Below the pieces are notes generated by a model that searched no databases, had not been told where the DNA came from, and saw only the letters and a list, made by a program, of their open reading frames with translations. From assembly GCA_050485685.1 (NCBI GenBank), contig JBJHBW010000007.1, forward strand, positions 1 through 64,000: DNA of 64,000 bases, written 5' to 3'. This stretch comes from JBJHBP01 sp050485685 (GTDB taxonomy: Bacteria; Pseudomonadota; Gammaproteobacteria; Steroidobacterales; Rariloculaceae). Positions 23,225 through 30,775 of this stretch are shown here, piece by piece (position 1 is the first letter of the stretch; every line of letters starts with the position of its first letter). Made by a program: the position numbers and the translations under genes.

Positions 23225-25503
23225 CAGGCGCCGGAATACCCAGCCCCGCGAGCGCGACACCAGCGACGCCGCCGATACCACGCGCCCGGAGGCTGGCACC
23301 GCTTGCCGGTGCGATAGCACTGACGCTCACAGCCATCACGACCGCGCAGGCTCAATCCGGCAACGATCGTGAGACGCAGCGTGAGGTCACGGTGGGCCTG
23401 GGCTGGCTGGATGAGGGTGCTTTCCGATACGGACGCTATACGGGACTCGTCAGCGCCGGATTACAGCCAAGGCTCGAATTCCGCATGCGCTCCATGCCGA
23501 CCTGGGACGGAGACGACACGTTCTACTGGTCGGCGCAGGGCACACGTCTGGGGCAGGACTCGCGCCGCCTCAACCTCGAGGTCGGCGACGTCGGCAGGCA
23601 GCGCCTAACGCTGGAGCTGAGGCAGATTCCGCGTTACACCAGCGACAGCTCGCGTACGCCGTTTCAGGATGTGAACAGCGCATTCCTGAGCCTGCCTGCG
23701 GACTGGGAGACCACCGGCAATACGACCGCAAACCTGCCGTCACTCGGCACGGCCCTGGATGACGTGAATCTGCGCGAGCGGCGCACGCGCTTCACACTGG
23801 GTTACCAGCGCGAACTCGACGCCCGGTGGCATTTCAACGTGAACTACCGGCACGAGCAGAAAGATGGCCGCCGACTGCTTGGCGGCACAACCGGCAGCAC
23901 CGGCGGCAACGCCCGCGCAGCACAGCTGCCGGTACCGATAGACTTCACGACCGAAGTCCTGGACCTGGGCATCACACGCACAACCGACCGCAGCAGCGCC
24001 GGTTTTTCCTATACAGGCTCTTTTTTCCGCAACGCGCATTCATCCGTGAGCTGGCAGGTACCTTTCGGACCGCATCCTCAGTGGGCCGATGGCGTGGGCT
24101 ACCCGAACGGAATCGGCCGCCTGTCGCTGGAGCCGGATAACAGTTTCCATCAGCTCGGTTTCGCCGCCGGTCATGCATTCAGCAGCACGCTGCGAATGAA
24201 CCTGGGCCTGTCGTACGGGCGCATGATCCAGGATCAGGCCCTGCTGCCGTATACCGTGAATCCTGCGCTCGATGTGTCGACAGCACTGCCGCGCAGTTCA
24301 CTGGACGGCCGCGTAGACCTGACGCGGTTCAATGTCGGCATCAGCGCACGGCCGAGCCCGCGCCTGCAGGTCAATGCCACATACCGGTTCGATGACCGCA
24401 ACGACCAGACTCCGCGTGAGGCCTGGCAGCTGATTCGCAGCGACTCCGAAGACCAGCGGGTCGTGGAACTGGCGCGCCTTAACCGGCCCTACAGCCTGCG
24501 CGAGCACAGCCTGCGTGCCGACGTCGGCTATCGGGTCAGTCGCGGCATTCGCCTGCAGGGCGGCTATCGCTACACCGATCAGAGTCGCGACTACTCTGAA
24601 GTCGACAGCGTTGAAGAACACCGCTACAGCATGGGCGTGCGTTTCAGTACGCTGGATATCCTCGCACTGTCGCTGGACCTGCTGCACGCACGCCGCAGCA
24701 TCGGTGACTACGTGGGTAACCGGCCACTGATCGAGACCCGTGTGCCGGGGACAGTGGGAGAGGATGACTTCGAGAATCATCCGTTGCTGCGCAAGTACTA
24801 TCTCGCCGATCGCGATCGCGACGGCGCGCGGGTGCGCGCGGACATCCCGCTGGGCAGCGGTGCCAGTATCGGCATGTCGGCTGCTTACCATCGTGATGAC
24901 TATCGCAACTCCGTGTTCGGCCTCACACGCGCCAGCATGCGTACCGCGACACTGGATGGCAGCGTTTATCCGGCTGCCGACCTGCGCCTGACGGCGTTCG
25001 TCACGCTGGACCGCTACACGAACGAACAGGCCGGCCGGTCCTTCAACGCAACACCGGCGCAGCAGCAGGACCCGGAGCGCGACTGGTGGGTCAGCGGCCG
25101 TGACCGCTTCACGACCACCGGGCTGTCGGTGGGCATGGACAGCCTTGAGCAGCGCTGGGCCTGGCTGGGCGAACGTGCCGAAGGCCGCTCCGTGGCAGCA
25201 GGGCTTGATGTGGTCCACGCCGACTCGCGCGGCGCACTGAAAGTGCGCTCAGGTCCCGCGCTGACTACGTCCGATCTGCCGCCGCTGCGCACCCGCCTGA
25301 ATTTCTACCGGCTGCACGCGAGCTACCCGCTGCGCAATGATGCACAGCTTCGGTTCGCACTCGAGCACGAGCGATATCGCAGCCGCGATTTCGGCTACGA
25401 CAGCGTGGCCCCGGATACGATCCCTAACGTCCTGTCGTCGGGACATGAAAGCCCGCGATACCGCGTAAACTGGGTGGTCGTGTCCTACGCGGCACGTTTC
25501 TGA
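23221..25503 (+). CDS. MtrB/PioB-family outer-membrane barrel of a decaheme conduit
   Basis: The start at ATG 23221 overlaps the cytochrome stop; the longer frame upstream is a shadow of that gene. Of 760 residues, a signal peptide with a long n-region ends at AQA44. The rest is a large barrel of repeated amphipathic strands (WHFNVNYRHEQKDGRRLL, RLQVNATYRFDDRNDQ, RGIRLQGGYRYTDQSRDY) ending in AARF. Length and context identify an MtrB/PioB sleeve. I see no cysteine, so the CXXC found in some Shewanella MtrB proteins is absent. No extracellular MtrC/OmcA-type cytochrome is adjacent. Confidence 0.88.
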   Translation: MTGAGIPSPASATPATPPIPRARRLAPLAGAIALTLTAITTAQAQSGNDRETQREVTVGLGWLDEGAFRYGRYTGLVSAGLQPRLEFRMRSMPTWDGDDTFYWSAQGTRLGQDSRRLNLEVGDVGRQRLTLELRQIPRYTSDSSRTPFQDVNSAFLSLPADWETTGNTTANLPSLGTALDDVNLRERRTRFTLGYQRELDARWHFNVNYRHEQKDGRRLLGGTTGSTGGNARAAQLPVPIDFTTEVLDLGITRTTDRSSAGFSYTGSFFRNAHSSVSWQVPFGPHPQWADGVGYPNGIGRLSLEPDNSFHQLGFAAGHAFSSTLRMNLGLSYGRMIQDQALLPYTVNPALDVSTALPRSSLDGRVDLTRFNVGISARPSPRLQVNATYRFDDRNDQTPREAWQLIRSDSEDQRVVELARLNRPYSLREHSLRADVGYRVSRGIRLQGGYRYTDQSRDYSEVDSVEEHRYSMGVRFSTLDILALSLDLLHARRSIGDYVGNRPLIETRVPGTVGEDDFENHPLLRKYYLADRDRDGARVRADIPLGSGASIGMSAAYHRDDYRNSVFGLTRASMRTATLDGSVYPAADLRLTAFVTLDRYTNEQAGRSFNATPAQQQDPERDWWVSGRDRFTTTGLSVGMDSLEQRWAWLGERAEGRSVAAGLDVVHADSRGALKVRSGPALTTSDLPPLRTRLNFYRLHASYPLRNDAQLRFALEHERYRSRDFGYDSVAPDTIPNVLSSGHESPRYRVNWVVVSYAARF

Positions 25504-25577
25504 GGAAGAAAACGAGCCGCCGGGCCGACCGACGCACTTTCGCGCCACGCAGGATCCCGAGGAGGCAATAACAGAAA

Positions 25578-26915
25578 ATGGTTCGACATCGGGCAACAAT
25601 GCTGCTCTGGCTGATCGCGGTTGTGCCGGGAGCAATCGCGATCGCGTATCTGCGTGGCCCAGACCTGCAAAGCCCGGGCGCCATGCTGAATTTCGCGGGA
25701 AGGGTGACCGGTATCGCGGGCCTCGCTTTCCTGCTCGTGGCCGCGATACTGAGCTGCCGGGTGCCGGGATTTGACCGGCCTTTCGGCGGGCTGACCAAGC
25801 TCTGGCAGTCCCACCACAAACTCGGCGGCGTCGCGTTCCTGTTTCTGCTCGCGCACCCTCTCCTGCTGGCGATCGGCGCCGCAGAAGCCTCGCTGACGGC
25901 AGCTTCGCAGACGCTGATTCCGACCACGCTGAACTGGCCCGTGATCATGGGCTGGATCGCGCTGCTCGCGATGATGGTGTTCCTCGCACCCAGCTTCAAA
26001 TTCTTCGGCGAACCCGACTACCAGCGATGGCGTAATGTCCATCGACTGGCAGCACTGGCAGTGGTCACCGGTCTCGCGCATACGTTTTATCTCGCGCGCA
26101 CGATACCGGATCCGCTGAACACACTGATCTGGCTGCTGCTGGCGCTGGCTGCGGTGGCCGCAGTCTCATATCGGCTTGTGTTCTCACGACGCATCGGTCG
26201 ACTTCGCTATACCGTTGCCGAAGTTGCCAGACCCGCCAACAACGTCGTTGAACTTGCCCTTGCACCGCAGGGCGCGGCACTGCGCCACGAGGCCGGGCAG
26301 TTTGTCTATCTCACGCCGTTCGATCGCACCCTGAAAGCGGGGTATGCAGAAGAACACCCCTACACCCTGTCATCCGCGCCCGGCGAAGTTCATCTGCGCA
26401 TTGCGATCAAGGATCTCGGCGATGCCAGCCGCGCCATTCAGCAGATCGCCACGGGCAGCGAAGTGGGCGTGGAAGGTCCGTATGGCTATTTCTTCAAGTC
26501 CCCGGAACCACGCACGCCGGAGCTGTGGATTGCGGGCGGCATAGGCATTACACCGTTCCTCGGCCGCGCCCGGCACCTGGCAGCGCTGGCTGAGGAGCGC
26601 GGAAGCATCGGCCGGACTGCAGCCGAAGCCGACATCATTCTCGTCTACTGCGTACAGGATGAAGGTCGCCAGCTGTTCGACGACGAATTCCTGGAGTTGA
26701 CTCGCGTCGTTCCGGGATTCAGGCTGGTCATGCACTATTTCTATCGCGAAGGGCCACTGTCGCACGCATTCCTGAACGAACACTGTCCGCGACTGTCCGA
26801 ACGGGAAACCTACATATGCGGCCCGCAACCGCTGGTTGATGCGGCACGAGGCGCGTTGCTTGCCGGTGGTACGGGCCGCGAACGTATTCATACTGAGGAA
26901 TTCAATCTCCTGTGA
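25578..26915 (+). CDS. Ferric-reductase-like transmembrane haem/FAD/NAD(P) oxidoreductase
   Basis: 445 residues. The N-terminal half has six membrane helices with two histidine pairs at 13-residue spacing (His80/His93 and His155/His168) able to bind two stacked b haems, as in ferric reductase/NOX domains. The C-terminal half is a ferredoxin-reductase module: FAD site HPYTLSS (260-266), NAD site GGIGITP (320-326) and CGPQPLV with Cys414. No iron-sulfur domain follows. It would move electrons from NAD(P)H across the inner membrane. It sits 74 bases after the MtrB-like gene in the same direction, so it may feed the periplasmic decaheme protein (inference). Confidence 0.9.
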   Translation: MVRHRATMLLWLIAVVPGAIAIAYLRGPDLQSPGAMLNFAGRVTGIAGLAFLLVAAILSCRVPGFDRPFGGLTKLWQSHHKLGGVAFLFLLAHPLLLAIGAAEASLTAASQTLIPTTLNWPVIMGWIALLAMMVFLAPSFKFFGEPDYQRWRNVHRLAALAVVTGLAHTFYLARTIPDPLNTLIWLLLALAAVAAVSYRLVFSRRIGRLRYTVAEVARPANNVVELALAPQGAALRHEAGQFVYLTPFDRTLKAGYAEEHPYTLSSAPGEVHLRIAIKDLGDASRAIQQIATGSEVGVEGPYGYFFKSPEPRTPELWIAGGIGITPFLGRARHLAALAEERGSIGRTAAEADIILVYCVQDEGRQLFDDEFLELTRVVPGFRLVMHYFYREGPLSHAFLNEHCPRLSERETYICGPQPLVDAARGALLAGGTGRERIHTEEFNLL

Positions 26916-26939
26916 GGGGATTGCTGCAGAGAGGCTGAC

Positions 26940-27299
26940 ATGAAGAAAGTGACTTTTGCGGCGTTTGTCGCGTTCTGGGCCGGTATTGTCGTCATTGTCG
27001 GCGTTGCGCAGCTTGCATCGGACCGGGCTGCTGCCGATGAGGACGCCCTTCCGGTCATCACACTGGAACAACTCGCCGAACACGATCATGACGAGTCGTG
27101 CTGGATGGCCATCGAGGGCCGGGTCTACGACTTCACCGATTACGTTCCGCAACATCCGACGCCGCCGGCGATCATGCTGGCATGGTGCGGTCGTGAAGCG
27201 ACCGAAGGTATGCGCACCAAAGGCTACGGTCGCGATCACAGCCCCGCCGCCTGGGCCATGATGGACGACTACGTGGTCGGCATCCTTGCCGGAGACTGA
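26940..27299 (+). CDS. Membrane-anchored cytochrome b5-like protein
   Basis: 119 residues with an N-terminal hydrophobic anchor (about 5-24) and a cytochrome b5-type domain: ITLEQLAEHDHDESCWMAIE, GRVYDFTDYVPQHP, then a second histidine in GRDHSPAAWAMM. His72 and His100 are the probable axial haem ligands; the usual HPGG is HPTP here. It is predicted to face the periplasm. It lies 24 bases after the ferric-reductase-like gene and could carry electrons between it and the decaheme protein (inference). Confidence 0.83.
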   Translation: MKKVTFAAFVAFWAGIVVIVGVAQLASDRAAADEDALPVITLEQLAEHDHDESCWMAIEGRVYDFTDYVPQHPTPPAIMLAWCGREATEGMRTKGYGRDHSPAAWAMMDDYVVGILAGD

Positions 27300-27302
27300 G
27301 CC

Positions 27303-27941
27303 CTGCCGCGAAACCCTCGCGACGCGGACGCCATCCGGGAGGATTACGCGCGCCTGGCCGCCGACTACGAACGGCGCTGGGCCGCTTTCAATTCGGCCAC
27401 CCGCCACTGGGTTTACGCGCACTGGCCAGTGCTGCCCAACGACGCCACTGTGCTCGATATCGCCTGCGGCACCGGGGCCTGGCTTCAGTCCCTTGCCGCT
27501 CACTCGCCGGGATTGCGCCTGGTTGGCCTGGACCTGAGTCCCGCCCAACTCGCACAAGCCAGGCGCAGGTTGCCCGACGCTACGCTGATCGAGGCCGATG
27601 CCGACCTGCCACCGTTCGTTGCTGACGCCTTCGATGTGATCTGTTCGCTTAACGTGCTGCATCACCTGACCGACCCCCGGGCGCACCTGCGCATGCTGGT
27701 GACCCTGGCACGACCCGGAGCCAGCGTGTTTGTCGTCACCTTTTCACGCGACCGCACACCGGCGACACGAGTCGCCAGCCGCTGGTTGCTGAGACGGCAA
27801 CCGACCTGGCGACAGGTGCTGTCCATCGCCGCGTTACGTGACATGATCAGCGCGGAACCAGGCCTTGAAGTCACAGACGAGGCGGAGTTCCCCGCCGGGC
27901 GTTTCTGGTATCTGCAGGCCTGGCAGCTCAACGTGACATAA
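27303..27941 (+). CDS. Class I SAM-dependent methyltransferase with inferred CTG start
   Basis: The motif I region VLDIACGTG, followed by LVGLDLSPAQLAQARRRL and NVLHHLTDP, marks a class I methyltransferase (Methyltransf_11 type). No ATG, GTG or TTG lies between the preceding TGA and residue 40, yet the conserved-looking helix EDYARLAADYERRWAAF is encoded there. CTG at 27303 has GGAGA 7 bases upstream, inside the end of the cytochrome b5 gene, and is my chosen start (212 residues). GTG 27426 is the alternative but would delete that helix. The frame is the same as that of the cytochrome gene, separated only by its TGA. The substrate is unknown. Confidence 0.75.
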   Translation: MPRNPRDADAIREDYARLAADYERRWAAFNSATRHWVYAHWPVLPNDATVLDIACGTGAWLQSLAAHSPGLRLVGLDLSPAQLAQARRRLPDATLIEADADLPPFVADAFDVICSLNVLHHLTDPRAHLRMLVTLARPGASVFVVTFSRDRTPATRVASRWLLRRQPTWRQVLSIAALRDMISAEPGLEVTDEAEFPAGRFWYLQAWQLNVT

Positions 27942-27955
27942 GGAGCAGGCAACAC

Positions 27956-28333
27956 ATGCACGAACTGCTTGAAGCCTGGGTGGCATGGATAGTCCCCGCG
28001 ATCCAGGCCGTGGGCGTGGTCATCGTCCTGTGGGGCGTCATCGAAGCGCTGTTGGCACTGGCACGTCGTGCACTTCAGCGCTTGACGGGCACCCACCCGC
28101 GCACCGGGCTTGGCGCCATACGCATCTCGATTGGCCGCAAGATGGTGCTTTCACTGGAGTTTTTCATTGCCAGCGATATCATTCAGACGGTCGTGATCCC
28201 GACCTGGGAGTCGCTGGGCATGCTGGCCGGCATTGTCGCGATCCGCACCGTGATCGCCTATTTCATCGAGTACGAGATGCGCCAGGGCAGCCCGGATAGG
28301 GATGGCGAGGGCGGCGAAAGATCCGGGAAATAG
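27956..28333 (+). CDS. DUF1622-family membrane protein
   Basis: 125 residues with helices at about 12-34, 66-80 and 84-104 and the family-like block ISIGRKMVLSLEFFIASDII (about 56-75). The C-terminus is charged and disordered. Function is unknown. It lies 14 bases after the methyltransferase gene with AGGAG upstream, so it ends the probable operon that began with the decaheme cytochrome or the reductase. Confidence 0.82.
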   Translation: MHELLEAWVAWIVPAIQAVGVVIVLWGVIEALLALARRALQRLTGTHPRTGLGAIRISIGRKMVLSLEFFIASDIIQTVVIPTWESLGMLAGIVAIRTVIAYFIEYEMRQGSPDRDGEGGERSGK

Positions 28334-28354
28334 CCCCGGCTGTGATTGCCCGAC

Positions 28355-28383
28355 TTGGCCACCGTGCCGCAATGTGGTATCTA
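28355..28383 (+). promoter_or_regulatory. Candidate promoter of the aromatic leader
   Basis: TTGGCC (28355-28360) and TATCTA (28378-28383) are separated by 17 bases. Transcription would start at about 28390, almost exactly at the leader ATG, so the leader peptide might be read from a leaderless mRNA. Neither hexamer is perfect. Confidence 0.35.
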
Positions 28384-28390
28384 TAGCGCC

Positions 28391-28474
28391 ATGATTGCGT
28401 CCCATACCCGTTTTTACTTTTGGTACTACGGTTTTCCGATGCCGCTGGCGGAGGAAGGGATGCGGTCGGCCTGA
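28391..28474 (+). CDS. Aromatic-rich leader peptide (attenuator) of DAHP synthase
   Basis: A 27-codon frame ATG...TGA in which residues 8-15 read FYFWYYGF: three Phe, three Tyr and one Trp within eight codons. Such a cluster is the signature of leader peptides in ribosome-mediated attenuation (TrpL, PheL). The frame is followed by a terminator at 28497-28527 and includes the segment 28443-28451 able to pair with the terminator's 5' arm. The downstream gene makes the first enzyme of the common aromatic pathway, so all three amino acids are sensible signals. No Shine-Dalgarno sequence precedes the ATG. Confidence 0.82.
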   Translation: MIASHTRFYFWYYGFPMPLAEEGMRSA

Positions 28475-28511
28475 CAGGAACCGAACGAGCATTTCGAAAA
28501 AGCCGCCAGCG
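28443..28511 (+). promoter_or_regulatory. Antiterminator pairing of the aromatic attenuator
   Basis: CGCTGGCGG at 28443-28451 is exactly complementary to CCGCCAGCG at 28503-28511, which includes the 5' arm of the terminator. A ribosome stalled at the Phe/Tyr/Trp codons (28412-28435) would leave the first segment free and favour read-through. A segment that sequesters 28443-28451 when translation proceeds was not identified. Confidence 0.7.
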
Positions 28512-28529
28512 TCCCTGGCGGCTTTTTTT
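28497..28529 (+). terminator. Intrinsic terminator of the aromatic attenuator
   Basis: AAAAAGCCGCCAG (28497-28509) pairs perfectly with CTGGCGGCTTTTT (28515-28527), loop of five bases, followed by a total of seven T. It stands 23 bases after the leader-peptide stop and 46 bases before the DAHP synthase ATG. Confidence 0.9.
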
Positions 28530-28575
28530 ATGTCGCAGGGATTCCCGGGGCCGATCGACAACAGGAGACTGACCA

Positions 28576-29652
28576 ATGCCCCCGCATACTGATGATCTGA
28601 GGATCAGCGAATTCGAGCCGCTGGATCCGCCAGCCGTCGTGATCGACGAGCTGCCCTGCGAGGAGCAGGTGTCCGCGACTGTCGCCGACGCTCGGCGCAC
28701 GCTGCATCACATTCTGCATGGCGAGGACGATCGCGTCGCTGTCGTGATCGGTCCGTGTTCCATACATGATCCGAAGGCGGCGATGGAATACGCCCGCAGG
28801 CTGCTGCCGCTGCGCGAAGAGCTCAGTGACGCGCTTGAGATCGTGATGCGCGTGTATTTCGAGAAGCCGCGCACCACGGTGGGCTGGAAAGGCCTGATCA
28901 ACGATCCGGATCTGGATGGAAGCTACCGTATCAACAAGGGTCTGCGCCTGGCGCGAAGGCTCCTGCGGGATATCAACGCGATGGGCCTGCCCGCCGGTTG
29001 TGAATATCTCGATGTTATCTCGCCGCAGTACGTTTCCGATCTCGTCGCCTGGGGCGCAATCGGTGCGCGTACCACCGAGAGCCAGGTGCACCGCGAAATG
29101 GCATCGGGTCTGTCCTGTCCGGTAGGCTTCAAGAACGGTACCGGCGGAACGATTCGCATCGCGGTGGATGCGATCCGTGCCGCTTCACAACCACATCATT
29201 TCCTGGCCGTGATGAAGGACGGCCGATGTGCGGTCGCATCCACGACCGGCAATCCCGACGTGCATGTGATCCTGCGCGGCGGGCGCAAGCCGAACTACGA
29301 CGCCGCCAGCGTTGCGGAAACCTGCCATCTGCTGGAGGAAGCCGGCATGCCAGCGCGCGTGATGATCGATGCCAGCCATGCGAATAGCGGCAAGAAGCCG
29401 GAAAACCAGCCGGCGGTAATCGACGATATCGCCCGCCAGATCGAGAACGGCGAACAGCGAATCGTGGGCGTCATGATCGAGAGCCACCTGGTCGGTGGTC
29501 GTCAGGATCTGAGCCCCGGCAAACCGCTGGTATACGGCCAGAGCATTACCGACGGGTGTCTGGGATGGGATGACTCGGTTGCGACTCTGCACAGACTGGC
29601 GTCCGCGGTGCGCAGCAGACGTGAGGGTGTCGCGAAAGACGCCGCCGCCTGA
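28576..29652 (+). CDS. 3-deoxy-7-phosphoheptulonate synthase (DAHP synthase, class I, AroF/G/H family)
   Basis: 358 residues. It condenses phosphoenolpyruvate and erythrose 4-phosphate in the first step of the shikimate pathway. Family motifs: VVIGPCSIHDPKAAMEYARR (about 56-75), VYFEKPRTTVGWKGLINDP (about 93-111), GARTTESQVHREMASGLSCP, GFKNGTGG and the metal-binding MIDASHANSGKKPENQ. It is AroG-like in length. AGGAGACTGACC precedes the ATG. Expression is probably controlled by the aromatic leader upstream; whether the enzyme is feedback-inhibited by Phe, Tyr or Trp cannot be read here. The CPBP protease gene starts 3 bases after the stop. Confidence 0.95.
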   Translation: MPPHTDDLRISEFEPLDPPAVVIDELPCEEQVSATVADARRTLHHILHGEDDRVAVVIGPCSIHDPKAAMEYARRLLPLREELSDALEIVMRVYFEKPRTTVGWKGLINDPDLDGSYRINKGLRLARRLLRDINAMGLPAGCEYLDVISPQYVSDLVAWGAIGARTTESQVHREMASGLSCPVGFKNGTGGTIRIAVDAIRAASQPHHFLAVMKDGRCAVASTTGNPDVHVILRGGRKPNYDAASVAETCHLLEEAGMPARVMIDASHANSGKKPENQPAVIDDIARQIENGEQRIVGVMIESHLVGGRQDLSPGKPLVYGQSITDGCLGWDDSVATLHRLASAVRSRREGVAKDAAA

Positions 29653-29655
29653 TTC

Positions 29656-30333
29656 GTGACACGCCGCACCGCCGCGACTGACATCATCCTCGCAGTCGCG
29701 CTGCTGCTGGGGCTGAGCGCGCTGGCTGGTCCGCTGATCTCATCGCTGCCGGAGGATCTGCTGCCGCCTTTGCTCCTGATCGCCATCGTGCAGGGTGCGA
29801 TCGTGCTCACGGTGGTCGCAGTGCTGCTGCATCGCCGCGAACAGACGCTGCGTTCCATTGGATTGCTGCGCCCTGCCACGCAAGACCTGCGGCGCGGGTT
29901 CTTCGCCGTGATGATGGCGATAGGCCTGTCGTTTGTGTTCAACCTGATGGTGCTGGCCGTTGCGCCTGATGCATTCGATACCCACAGCGAAAGGCTGACA
30001 CAGGTCGCCGGCGCGCTGGCTTCCGATGCATCACTGCCTGCGCTGTTGCTGGCAGTCATGCTGATCGGCTTCTACGAGGAAGTGCTTGCACGCGGGCTGC
30101 TGCTGCATCGCAGCCGAACGGTGTTTCAGGGCCACTGGCCGCCAGTGCTCGCATCCTCGCTGCTGTTCGGTCTGGGGCATGTCTATCAGGGCTGGACTGG
30201 CGTGGTGCAGACCATGCTGATAGGCATGCTGTTTGCCCACCTGACGATACGCTGGGGAACGCTGTGGCCGGTCATCATCGCGCACGCGGCGCTGAACGGT
30301 TTCTCTATCGCCGCGCTGAATGCAATGAGCTGA
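29656..30333 (+). CDS. CPBP-family intramembrane metalloprotease
   Basis: 225 residues starting with GTG 29656. It has about six to seven membrane helices and the CPBP (Abi) motifs: FYEEVLARG with Glu141-Glu142 and Arg146, FGLGH with His175, and HAALN with His210 and Asn214, the residues that form the membrane-embedded metal site in Rce1-type proteases. Substrates of bacterial members are mostly unknown. It nearly abuts the DAHP synthase gene and may be co-transcribed with it. Confidence 0.88.
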   Translation: MTRRTAATDIILAVALLLGLSALAGPLISSLPEDLLPPLLLIAIVQGAIVLTVVAVLLHRREQTLRSIGLLRPATQDLRRGFFAVMMAIGLSFVFNLMVLAVAPDAFDTHSERLTQVAGALASDASLPALLLAVMLIGFYEEVLARGLLLHRSRTVFQGHWPPVLASSLLFGLGHVYQGWTGVVQTMLIGMLFAHLTIRWGTLWPVIIAHAALNGFSIAALNAMS

Positions 30334-30409
30334 ACCGGACGCCGATCTCGCGCCTGCGGTGAGCCACGGGTATCATCGCATCAGAACTTTCCGGATCGGG
30401 GCTGAGCAG

Positions 30410-30775
30410 GTGAAGAAAGCAAAACTGTGGATCGCGCTCGCGCTGCTGGTACTGGTCATCACGCTGGTGTTGCAGAACCGGGCCCCCGTCAGCACCAATT
30501 TTCTGTTCTTCACGTTCACGATGCCGCGCGCAACCCTGCTGGCGCTGACGCTGCTGGTCGGCATTGCGGTCGGCATCCTGATGTCCCTGGCACTGGCAGC
30601 GCGGCGAAACAGATCCGAACCTGCTTCTGAGAGTAACAAACGCAATAATGCGACCGCCAGCAGCCACGGCGAAACGGGCCGTATCGAGACCACCCATGGC
30701 GATCCCGACCGACCTGAGAGCGACGATGGTACAGGCGGCCTGGGCGCGCCCGGATCAGGACGCGGTGGTGAGTGA
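30410..30775 (+). CDS. LapA/DUF1049-like small membrane protein
   Basis: The proposed start is GTG 30410 (121 residues); the in-frame upstream extension to 30359 is not membrane-protein-like. Two helices (about 6-23 and 42-62) flank the signature VLQNRAPVSTNFLFFTFTMP, typical of the LapA domain (YciS type). In E. coli the relative LapA works with LapB in lipopolysaccharide biogenesis; no lapB is adjacent here. The C-terminal 60 residues are polar and disordered. The gene overlaps the convergent trpS gene by 21 bases. Confidence 0.8.
   Translation: MKKAKLWIALALLVLVITLVLQNRAPVSTNFLFFTFTMPRATLLALTLLVGIAVGILMSLALAARRNRSEPASESNKRNNATASSHGETGRIETTHGDPDRPESDDGTGGLGAPGSGRGGE

Noticed and set aside
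27297..27299. TGA read-through or selenocysteine joining cytochrome b5 and methyltransferase
   Set aside because: The two domains are complete on their own, a Shine-Dalgarno sequence precedes CTG 27303, and no selenocysteine-insertion hairpin was recognised; kept only as something to check.
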